From positions 248,001-312,000 of the forward strand of contig BSYQ01000002.1 in NCBI GenBank assembly GCA_030272585.1: a stretch of 64,000 bases of DNA, written 5' to 3'. This document shows positions 50,299 through 58,657 of this stretch, piece by piece. Below the pieces are notes generated by a model. The model saw only the letters and a list, made by a program, of their open reading frames with translations. It was not told the origin of the DNA and made no database searches. Each line of letters starts with the position of its first letter. The stretch's first letter is position 1. A program made the translations under genes and the position numbers. The DNA comes from Bryopsis sp. KO-2023. Its lineage: Eukaryota > Chlorophyta > Ulvophyceae > Bryopsidales > Bryopsidaceae.

Positions 50299-50815
50299 TG
50301 TAGCGAATCAGGGTTTTTGTCAGCCCTGCAGTACGTCAGCAGGCTTGCTGACAGTGCTGCAGTACTTTAAGTAGGAGTCTGGCTGCCCTGAGGCAGCGTA
50401 CAGTCAGTCAGGGTGTGCTGTCAGTGAAGTAGTACGTGGACTACTGAGCTGTCAGCTAGAATGTTCTAGAAGGTCGCTCAGCACCACAGGAATGGCCGCG
50501 GGGCTGAGCTGGGCTCTGATTGACAGGACTGCAAGGTCTGATAGCTTGCAGTACTGATGCAGACTGATGTTACAGCCTATGATCAGTTGGGATCAAGGCT
50601 GCTAGGGTATTCTATAAGTTCTTGGGGTTTGAACGTTCTTGTAACTTAACCTAACCTTAGTTTGGAACCTGATCTCGCCCTTGAACCTTGCTAGGTTCAA
50701 GTGTCTCTCCCATGGTCGTTCAATAGAACGGCAGTTCAGACTGGCAGACCGGCAGGGTCGCAGTCTTCAGCGTATTGAAGCAGAAAAAGCGATCTGCAGG
50801 GGCAGATTCGTTACA
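50299..50815 (+). repeat. Element D 3' LTR (517 bp)
   Basis: Uninterrupted copy of the LTR. TATA-like TATAAG at 50613-50618. Followed by GTAGT. Confidence 0.94.
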
Positions 50816-50914
50816 GTAGTCCAAAACCACAACGCGCCGCCGCAGTTCCATCCACCCAACCCACAGCTCCCTTGCGTCAGACTCGCGCGCGCGCATTCGA
50901 CAGGACGATTCCTA

Positions 50915-50980
50915 CCAAAACCAACCAAAAGCATTTCACAACACACGCCAGGCCAGAGCCTATAGCACCGGGGAAAGAAA
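50915..50980. repeat. Dispersed host module, copy 4
   Basis: CCAACCAAAAGCATTTCACA, CACGCCAGGCCAGAGCC and TATAGCACCGGGG in order, just before element F. Confidence 0.5.
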
Positions 50981-50992
50981 ACAAGCGAACAC

Positions 50993-51412
50993 TGTTAGTC
51001 TTTTAGCGCTATACGAGGTAGTTTGGGATAGAGCCGAGGGTGGCTGACGCATGTGGGTTCGCGAGTAAGACAGATTAGACCCAGAGTTTGGGGCATGCGT
51101 CAGCGTACTACACTTAGGGGTACTTAAGAGGCCCACTCGTTGTTTTGACGTTCACTTTATTTTGTAAGAACTCGGGATTCGTGGGATTGGTGTGTTCCCG
51201 CTTGTGTGTGTGTTTGTGTGTGTGTGTGTTAAGTGTTTGCCTGACGCAATCACTTCCCAACCCAAGTGCTCTAGTAGCGTTCACAACCGCGCTAGCTAGA
51301 GAGTTGTCTAAACCAACAAACCCCACAAGTATACTTGCGTTAGCCAGCAAGTTATCACGAATCCAACCAACACAGCCGACCACTATTGCGTCACCCACAA
51401 GCTTCACTATCA
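50993..51412 (+). repeat. Element F 5' LTR (420 bp)
   Basis: Direct repeat of 60668-61087. Contains a GTGTGTTTGTGTGTG stretch. Confidence 0.95.
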
Positions 51413-51414
51413 AT

Positions 51415-51426
51415 TGGTTTCGGAGC
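51415..51426 (+). promoter_or_regulatory. Element F primer-binding site and adjacent hairpin
   Basis: TGGTTTCGGAGC two bases after the LTR. A perfect hairpin follows with arms CAAGAACTT (51431-51439) and its complement (51441-51449). Confidence 0.9.
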
Positions 51427-51557
51427 TTGGCAAGAACTTTAAGTTCTTGAGATCGAAACTTGTGAACGTGGCGCAACAAACGTTTTTGTTTGTTTGTTTG
51501 GTAGAGAGAAACTCCAACCGTGGTTGTTGAGTACTCCCAAATAGTGGCTGAGAGACC

Positions 51558-54209
51558 ATGGCTGACCGTGAACACGCATTGGCAGTGCGCGAGCCTCAAG
51601 TTGAAGAGCCAGGGATTGAACCTGAGTTCGATGAGGAATTGCCTGACGCACCCAATGTTGTGTATCAACAAATAAACGTCCAGAACATCCACAATGTCCA
51701 GCAAGCAGCTGTCGACATAGACATGGGAGCTGATGCGGAAGCCTTAAGAGAGGATGTGGATGCGGTCCATGACCGTGTGGACGATTTAGCCCACGGGCTA
51801 AGGGGTCACCTGCAGCAAGTTGACCAGACACTGGGGCAGAGGCTCGCCCATACTGAGGCCTCTGTGTCGAACCAACTGGCTGGCGCATCAGAGGTGATCG
51901 GGCAGGCGCTGGAAACACAGCACCAGCATGCGCAACAGGTTGAGGCCACACAGCATGCGGTGGTGTCGCAACAGCAGAAGCTGGATTCAGTAGCGGCTCA
52001 ACATAGTCGATACGAGCAGAGGCTATTACGCCAAGATATCGACCATAGGAAAGAAAGGGCCGAGATCAAAGCTTCTGTGGATGCAATAACGAGGAGAATG
52101 GATGCCGCAGACGTTCTAGCGGACTCTCGTTTTGCTGACCTAAAAGAAGCAACTGAAGCATCAGCACTTCAGTTAAAACAACTCTCCGAGTTATCCCTTG
52201 TTCAAGGGCGGAGAATTGAAGGCTTATTAGGAACTGTTGCGGATTCCAACGAAAAAGTCGAACGGACTCTAGAATTGTTTCGGGAGTCCTTGCACAAACA
52301 AGGTGCTGAGGTGAAGCGTTTGCAGAGCTCAAGAGTAGCAATTCAAAAAGATTTGATTGCCTTGGAGAAAAAGGCATCCAAAACCTGGGATCAGCAGCAA
52401 GATGCAGCTGATGTGGTTGCCTTAAGATTATCTGGCCTGGAACGAAGCATGGAGGATGTGAGTGGCGGAAGTCAGAGTGCCCAAAGTGGAAGTGATGCTC
52501 GTGCAGTATCACCAGAGCGTGAAGAATCAACTTCCCCTGAGCCTGAGGACTCAGCCTTTGGGATGCCACTGCCGAAGAAATCAGTAAAGCAGTTGGCTGC
52601 ATCATGGCCGCCACTAGACCAGAGCTTCGCGGTAGGAATGGTTGGGGCAGGAACCTCAACAATACCGGCTCCTCCAGCAGTACAGGTCGAGGAGGGTGAA
52701 ATTGTTGCTGCAGAAGCACCATCATGCACTGCAGTGGACAGCGCACCAGACGCTGATTTCACATTCCCTCAATTGATACCTCCAAGTACAAGAGCTCAGC
52801 CTGGAGTACGCATCTCAGAACCCGACTCTGCCGATGGATCACGTAGACCCACACGAACTAACCCAAGAGTTCTCTCCTCAGCAGAAGTGTTATATCAAAT
52901 TGACCTTGAGCGTGCTAAGGCACAGGTCAGAGAAGAGAAAGGAAAAGAACCCATGCAGATCCCCACACGTACTGGAAGATTGGGACTTGGGTTAAGTGCT
53001 TTGGGAGCAAGGGTAGAAAATAATCCCTTTGCTGCACTTGGTTCATATGAGTCTACTGGTGGACCCAGTCGAGTTCCTCGCATGCGAGGTAACTTTGGAG
53101 ACCCTGGTGATGATGACCCAGATGATGATGGCGGTGATGATTACCGCGACAGACGAAACCGCCCACCTTCCCGCATTCCAGGTGCGCCTGATGGCGGAGG
53201 AGGTGGTGGCGGCGGTGGAGATGGTGGAGGCGGTGGACCTCCCGGTGGACCTCCTGGTGGAGGTGGAGGTGGAGGTGGCGCTGGACCAGCAGGGCCAGGA
53301 CCTCCTAGGCAAGGACAGTGGTTGCCTAGCACCGTCAAGTTGCAGATGCCTCGCGCATTTAACGGAAGTGGAGAACCAAAAGCCCGTAAATGGCAAGTGC
53401 TCATGACGCGGTACTTGAGAACCTGCGGAGTGCATGAAGCACAGTGGCAATCGATTATGGCCACTAACCTTTATGGGGCTGCCTCGGATTGGTTAACGAT
53501 GCAAGAGTTGAAAATTCACCGAGGTGAAAGACCACCCTTCCGTGACTGGATGGACTTCATGGATGGCTTAGCTACAGCTTTCGAATTCTCTAGTGATCGA
53601 GATGAAGCGTGGCGTGACCTCCACAAACTCAAGCAGACTGGAACCGTGAAACAGTTCGTTAAAGAGTTTCAGCGGTTAGTCTTGAGGATTCCAGACCTCG
53701 AAGAGGATCACCAGTATTTGCTCTTCGTGGATGGACTTAAAAGTGAAGTTCAGAAGTTAGTGGCAGCAACGGTACCTCGAGATGTCGAGGCTGCCATCAT
53801 ATCCGCCGAACGATTGGAAGCCCTTGGAGTTGGAACACAAGGCCAAGGAGGGCAAACCAATCAGAAAAAGAAAGGAGTCTGGCGTGGTGGAAGAAAGAAG
53901 AAAGGCCAGAATCAGGGTCAGCAGCAGCAGAACCCTACACCACCAGCCCAAGCACCACCACAAGCTGCCGCAGGAGTGCAACAGCAGCAGCAACAGCAAC
54001 AAGGACGAGGAGGAGGACGTGGTGGTGGTGGACGTGGACGCGGTGGTGGTAACCGTGGAAGAGGACAAGCCAATCAGGGAAGACAGAACCCCCAGGGGGG
54101 AGGGGGATATCATTGTTATCTTTGTGGAAAGAAGGGTCATCCTGTGAGGCAATGTCCTAGATTGGAGGAGGTGAAAAACCTCCCCGATGTAAAAAAAATG
54201 TTAAACTGA
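51558..54209 (+). CDS. gag: Element F Gag, 883 aa
   Basis: The ATG lies in a good ACCATGG context. Residues about 60-330 are heptad-rich coiled coil. About 520-590 is an Asp- then Gly/Pro-rich linker (GGGGGGGDGGGGGPPGGPPG-like). About 590-755 is the retrotransposon Gag domain (PRAFNGSGEPKARKWQVLM, GAASDWLTMQEL, LKQTGTVKQFVKEFQRLVL). Then come Gln-rich and Arg/Gly-rich tracts. The CCHC knuckle CYLCGKKGHPVRQC is at 853-866. The architecture matches element A's Gag. It ends in the frameshift window 54191-54209. Confidence 0.94.
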   Translation: MADREHALAVREPQVEEPGIEPEFDEELPDAPNVVYQQINVQNIHNVQQAAVDIDMGADAEALREDVDAVHDRVDDLAHGLRGHLQQVDQTLGQRLAHTEASVSNQLAGASEVIGQALETQHQHAQQVEATQHAVVSQQQKLDSVAAQHSRYEQRLLRQDIDHRKERAEIKASVDAITRRMDAADVLADSRFADLKEATEASALQLKQLSELSLVQGRRIEGLLGTVADSNEKVERTLELFRESLHKQGAEVKRLQSSRVAIQKDLIALEKKASKTWDQQQDAADVVALRLSGLERSMEDVSGGSQSAQSGSDARAVSPEREESTSPEPEDSAFGMPLPKKSVKQLAASWPPLDQSFAVGMVGAGTSTIPAPPAVQVEEGEIVAAEAPSCTAVDSAPDADFTFPQLIPPSTRAQPGVRISEPDSADGSRRPTRTNPRVLSSAEVLYQIDLERAKAQVREEKGKEPMQIPTRTGRLGLGLSALGARVENNPFAALGSYESTGGPSRVPRMRGNFGDPGDDDPDDDGGDDYRDRRNRPPSRIPGAPDGGGGGGGGGDGGGGGPPGGPPGGGGGGGGAGPAGPGPPRQGQWLPSTVKLQMPRAFNGSGEPKARKWQVLMTRYLRTCGVHEAQWQSIMATNLYGAASDWLTMQELKIHRGERPPFRDWMDFMDGLATAFEFSSDRDEAWRDLHKLKQTGTVKQFVKEFQRLVLRIPDLEEDHQYLLFVDGLKSEVQKLVAATVPRDVEAAIISAERLEALGVGTQGQGGQTNQKKKGVWRGGRKKKGQNQGQQQQNPTPPAQAPPQAAAGVQQQQQQQQGRGGGRGGGGRGRGGGNRGRGQANQGRQNPQGGGGYHCYLCGKKGHPVRQCPRLEEVKNLPDVKKMLN
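54200..54206 (+). promoter_or_regulatory. -1 frameshift site GTTAAAC (gag/pol, element F)
   Basis: The gag frame ends ATG TTA AAC TGA. GTTAAAC is a slippery heptamer known from arteriviruses. An A-rich alternative, A AAA AAA at 54191-54197, lies just upstream. The -1 frame is open from here to the first Pol ATG at 54467. Confidence 0.7.
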
Positions 54210-54466
54210 CCGCCAGGCAGGAAACTGCTTCGTCTGAGCCTGGCCGACGCAAACGTCGTAAGCGAAACAGAGTTCGTAGGCGGCGTAGGAAGCATAGATC
54301 AAAAGTAGGTGCCTCGAAAAAGGTTAAAAGTACTCACAGCGGAAAACCTGGGGCGCGGACTAGTACACCGCGTGAAGAGAGAACAGAGACACTCTCCACA
54401 TCTACCCAATCGGCACATGACAACTGCGATTGGAAAAATGAACAGAAGGAAAGCACACCGGATGAG

Positions 54467-57400
54467 ATGGACGCGCCTCATGCGTCATCTGCATCTCTTC
54501 CCTCTGTTAGTGAATCTGTGGGCTCATTGGAGTCGCAGAGTAGTCTACAGGAGTCCCTGCCTGCAGACGTAGACGATAGTGGGTCAGAAACAACCCAGCG
54601 GTCTACCACAGAGCGAGTTAATGTGTCAGAAGTTCGATCAACTTCGTCAACCAAGGGTGACACATGCCCTCTGTTAAAAATTCAAGAAGTGCCTGTGAGA
54701 GGGTACGAAGTAAAAGCACGGATCAAGACCACGGACCTTTATGCATTCATTGATTGCGGAAGTACCGCAAACTATATCAATGATAAGGTAGCGCGTGATC
54801 TCGGGTTGTCGATTACACCAAGCTCAAAGAGAGCAATGTTGGCAAACGGAGATATTAAAGAACTGGCTGGCAGCTGTAACAACCTCCGAGTAAAGATAGG
54901 AGGGCTGAAGTGCAAAATGAAAGCGGATCTGTTCCCAGACCTTGGTTATGACCTAATATTGGGCATGCCTTGGTTGCAGAAAGAAAACCCCCGCATAGAC
55001 TTTCAGCAGAATGAGATTTCAGTTTGCAAAAACAGCCAAGTGTTTCATCTCCCGTTGCGTCATCCAACCCAAGAGAGTATTGAACCTGAACGAAAAGTAC
55101 AGTCGATACTGCAAGAAGTGCCAGTGACTGAGTGTTCAGCTAAAAGAATGATGCGTCATCTCAAAACAGAGACAGCATTCATGGTTGTAGTGCAAGAATC
55201 TGAAGAGAAAGCTTTAGGCCAACATGAATTGCCTGACGCAATAGAGCGAACACAGCCATTCAACACTGAGGATGAGATTGGCAAACTTATTCGTTCAGAC
55301 ACCCCTGCCGAAATTAAAAAGGTGGTAGAAACACACCGTGGTGTGTTCCCTCGTGATTTACCCCCAGGGATCCCTCCGAAGAGAAAAGGTCATGAATTTA
55401 AGATAGACCTGGAGGATCCAACACCTATCCATCGTCCAATATACAAGCTTTCACCAGCAGAGCTGGATGAAGTGAAAGCACAAGTGGACTACCTTCTGGA
55501 ACAGAAGAAAATCAAACCATCCGAGTCCCCTTGGGGCGCGCCAATCCTATTTGTACCGAAAAAGGATGGAGGCTTAAGGATGTGTGTGGATTACAGGTGG
55601 ATCAATAAGGTGACGGTGAAAAACCGATATCCTTTACCCCTGCCAGAAGAATTGATGGATAGAGTGTTCAAAGCCAAAGTGTTCTCAAAGTTAGATCTGC
55701 GATCAGGCTACTGGCAATTTCCAGTAAGGCCATCTGATACAGATAAAACAGCGTTCCGCACGAGATACGGTCACTTTGAGTTTTTGGTAGCGCCTTTTGG
55801 GCTAACCAATTGCCCAGCGCAATTCCAAACTCTAGTGCAAGACCTACTCGCAGAGTTTTTAGATGATTTTGTTGTTGTCTTTATCGATGACATACTCATC
55901 TTCTCTGAAAACATGGAACAGCATGCCGAACACTTAGAGAAAGTCCTGTCGCGACTAGCAGAATATCAGCTTTTTGCTAAGGCAAGTAAAAGTGAGCTGG
56001 CTGTCGCAACAGTAGACTATCTTGGCTACCGCATTAGCGGAAGTGGGTTAAAACCACAGGAACAAAAAGTGAAGGCAGTGAAGGAGTGGAAGGAACTACA
56101 GAGTGTTAGCGATGTACGTAGTTTCCTTGGAATGGTTTCATACTACAGGAAATTCATTCCCCAGTTTGCACATGTTGCTGGACCACTCCATGACTTAGTG
56201 AAAAAAGACCATCCCTGGAGATGGGGACAGGTTGAGCGTGGCGCATTCAATGAACTGAAAAAGCGTCTAAGTCAAGCTCCCGTCCTTATTTTTCCAGATG
56301 CGTCACTGCCTTACACTGTGATCACTGATGCGTCGAATGAGGCCATCGGTGCCGTGTTAACACAGGATCACGGAGAGGGGCTACAGCCAATAGCTTACCT
56401 CTCACGTAGATTCAAGCCTGCCGAGCTTAACTATGCACCATACGATAAAGAGTTGTGTGCAATATGTTATGCGATGGTGCAGTGGAGACATTATCTAGAA
56501 GGTTGTGCGGGTGGAGTAACAGTGTTCACTGACCACCAACCTCTGACGCATATTCTATCGCAGAGGAACCTTTCTAGAACCCAAGCAAGATGGCTTGAGG
56601 CGGGGTACCTGACTTCGATCAACCCCAAGATCTCCTATATCAAAGGCAAGGCTAATGTGTTAGCAGATGCTCTCTCCCGCAGTGTTCCTAAGCCCGTGGA
56701 AACTGCGATGAACATTTCCACTTGGCAAGTGCATCAAGCAAGCCAAGACGAGTGGAAACAAGCCCTCCAAGCTGATAACTCCTTGGTGAAGATATTGCGG
56801 AAGCTTGAGAGTGGCGAGGAAGTTGAGGGATATTTCCTCAGAGAGGGAATACTCTGGACGGTCCCAAAGAGAGGATTAGTCGAGAAAGTGGTGGTTCCTA
56901 AAGGCCAGCGCAATAAGATTATGAAGGAGTGCCATGAGACACCTTCAGCAGGCCATACAGGACCAGCGCGAACAGGAGAAATCCTAGCGCGGCGATATTG
57001 GTGGAAGGGGTGGATGAATGAGTTGAAGGCATTTGTGCGCGAATGCCCTGTGTGCCAACAAACAAAGGCTGACACACAGAAGCCTATGGGCTTACTTCAA
57101 CCCCTGCCAATACCTGAGCGGAAGTGGGAGCAGATTACCACTGACTTGGTGACAGATCTACCAGCATCCAATGGGTTTACTGCTGTAGCTGTCTTTGTCG
57201 ATAGACTTACCAAGTTTGTGCATTTCGCCCCATGTACTAAAGAGATTACCGCTGCAGGATACGCCCAACTTTTTATCGAACATGTTTACCGCAACCATGG
57301 CCTACCTAAAGTGATTGTGTCTGATAGAGACCCTCGCTTTACCAGCAAGTTCTGGCAGACGCTTTTTAAAGCTCTGGGTACAGAGATTCGTATGAGTACA

Positions 57401-58207
57401 GCTTACCACCCTCAGACGGATGGGCAGAGTGAGGTTACCATACGTACTCTGGAAAATTTCTTAAGGCCATATGCTGAGAGGTATCCCCATAAGTGGGTTG
57501 AGTATTTACCTACAGCAGAGTTTGCAGCAAACAATGCAGTGAATGCGAGTACAGGGTTCGCACCTGCATACTTGATGTATGGGTACCATCCAGAAACACC
57601 AAACATTGGTGGGACGGCAACGCAATTTCAAGTGGAAGCAGTTAAGACAATGGTAGCACGGATGGCACAGGACTTAGATACCGCAAAAGCATATTACTCT
57701 AGAGCACAACACAGAATGTGTGTGAGTGCAAACAAGAAGAGGAAAGATATTGCTTTTGAGAAAGGGGATAAAGTCCTGATAAAAAGCCGTTTTATTCCGT
57801 TGGCTGCTTTGAACAAAGTGAGTCCCAAACTGCGCCGTCGATTTGTGGGTCCCTTTGAAATTGTGGAGAAAATATCAAAGGTGGCTTACAGAGTTCAACT
57901 TCCGGAAACATGGCTCATTCACCCAGTGTTTCATGTTTCTAAGTTCAAGCGTTATCACGCCTCGAGTGATAACAGCAGGCAGATACAACCTCCAGAAGGA
58001 GAGTTGATTGGTAGCGAAGTAGAGTATGAGGTCGAAAATATCCTAAGGGCTAGAGGTAAACGCAATCGTGAATACCTAGTGCTGTGGAAAGGATACGATC
58101 TACTTGACGCTACTTGGGAACCTGAAGCTAATCTGGTTAACGCACCAGATATACTTCGCGCATTTAAAGAGAAAGAAAGAAAAGAGTTGCAGAAAGGAAG
58201 AGAATAG
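54467..58207 (+). CDS. pol: Element F Pol: protease-RT-RNase H-integrase-chromodomain
   Basis: The coordinates start at the first ATG, but the frame is open back to 54200 and is most likely translated as a Gag-Pol fusion. The fused stretch contains the very basic segment RRKRRKRNRVRRRRRKHR. Domains: retropepsin with FIDCGSTANYI, where Cys97 replaces the usual Thr/Ser after the catalytic Asp96; RT with YPLPLPEELMDRV, DLRSGYWQF and FIDDILIFS; RNase H with VITDASNEAIGAVL and FTDHQPL; integrase with an HHCC module ending CPVCQQTK and Asp-Asp-Glu in TTDLVTDLP, VSDRDPRF and HPQTDGQSEV; a GPF module (RRFVGPFEIV); and a chromodomain with YLVLWKGYDLLDATWEP. Its RT and integrase motifs are closest to element A's. 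Confidence 0.95.
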   Translation: MDAPHASSASLPSVSESVGSLESQSSLQESLPADVDDSGSETTQRSTTERVNVSEVRSTSSTKGDTCPLLKIQEVPVRGYEVKARIKTTDLYAFIDCGSTANYINDKVARDLGLSITPSSKRAMLANGDIKELAGSCNNLRVKIGGLKCKMKADLFPDLGYDLILGMPWLQKENPRIDFQQNEISVCKNSQVFHLPLRHPTQESIEPERKVQSILQEVPVTECSAKRMMRHLKTETAFMVVVQESEEKALGQHELPDAIERTQPFNTEDEIGKLIRSDTPAEIKKVVETHRGVFPRDLPPGIPPKRKGHEFKIDLEDPTPIHRPIYKLSPAELDEVKAQVDYLLEQKKIKPSESPWGAPILFVPKKDGGLRMCVDYRWINKVTVKNRYPLPLPEELMDRVFKAKVFSKLDLRSGYWQFPVRPSDTDKTAFRTRYGHFEFLVAPFGLTNCPAQFQTLVQDLLAEFLDDFVVVFIDDILIFSENMEQHAEHLEKVLSRLAEYQLFAKASKSELAVATVDYLGYRISGSGLKPQEQKVKAVKEWKELQSVSDVRSFLGMVSYYRKFIPQFAHVAGPLHDLVKKDHPWRWGQVERGAFNELKKRLSQAPVLIFPDASLPYTVITDASNEAIGAVLTQDHGEGLQPIAYLSRRFKPAELNYAPYDKELCAICYAMVQWRHYLEGCAGGVTVFTDHQPLTHILSQRNLSRTQARWLEAGYLTSINPKISYIKGKANVLADALSRSVPKPVETAMNISTWQVHQASQDEWKQALQADNSLVKILRKLESGEEVEGYFLREGILWTVPKRGLVEKVVVPKGQRNKIMKECHETPSAGHTGPARTGEILARRYWWKGWMNELKAFVRECPVCQQTKADTQKPMGLLQPLPIPERKWEQITTDLVTDLPASNGFTAVAVFVDRLTKFVHFAPCTKEITAAGYAQLFIEHVYRNHGLPKVIVSDRDPRFTSKFWQTLFKALGTEIRMSTAYHPQTDGQSEVTIRTLENFLRPYAERYPHKWVEYLPTAEFAANNAVNASTGFAPAYLMYGYHPETPNIGGTATQFQVEAVKTMVARMAQDLDTAKAYYSRAQHRMCVSANKKRKDIAFEKGDKVLIKSRFIPLAALNKVSPKLRRRFVGPFEIVEKISKVAYRVQLPETWLIHPVFHVSKFKRYHASSDNSRQIQPPEGELIGSEVEYEVENILRARGKRNREYLVLWKGYDLLDATWEPEANLVNAPDILRAFKEKERKELQKGRE

Positions 58208-58657
58208 GGAAGCAGAGTGTTTGATGGCTAAGGTGGAACTCCTTATAGCAAGGGGGCGCGAAAAAGGATACCTTAGAAAAACTCTGTCGACTTCCAAACC
58301 AACTCTTTATCTTTAATGCGTTAGGTGCCTAAGTTATTTGGCTGGCGCAGTAAGTGTAGCTTCAGTAGTACTTTAGAAACCGGGCAAACGATGTCACATT
58401 CGAGATAGTGTGGTTGTTCCGAGAAAACCCCTATCAAGTGACGTGTTGAGGTGGTCTTGACGAGACTCCAACCGAGCGAAACGTTGGTGTCTCACCCCAA
58501 TAACCCAACGAGGAAAGTGTACGAGTCACCCAGCCTTATAAGCGCAGCCCTCGAACCATTTTGCCCTAGTGTTTGTGTAAACGGAGCGAGCTCCTGAGTG
58601 AAAAAGAGTCTAAAGACGCACAAACCGTTGTTTATTTCTTTCTTTCCGACGAACATA
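58208..58657 (+). other. Element F pol-ORF3 spacer with possible internal promoter
   Basis: 450 bases without a supported ORF. CCTTATAAGCGC at about 58534-58545 resembles a TATA box 118 bases before the ORF3 ATG. This could start a separate ORF3 transcript; splicing from the LTR is the alternative. Confidence 0.35.

Larger units (their letters stand above)
32335..50815 (+). mobile_element. Element D: non-autonomous LTR retrotransposon, interrupted by element C
   Basis: Right LTR 50299-50815 (517 bp). The left LTR is split into 32335-32709 and 42021-42162 (375 + 142 = 517 bp) by element C. The 5-bp duplication GTAGT lies at 32330-32334 and 50816-50820. PBS is at 42164-42175 and the purine tract at 50287-50298. 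The 8.1-kb interior lacks gag, RT and integrase but keeps two blocks related to element C: the gag/protease linker (45782-46603) and the 3' untranslated region (about 47095-47530). D is best read as an internally rearranged derivative of a C-type family that needs a helper. Confidence 0.92.
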
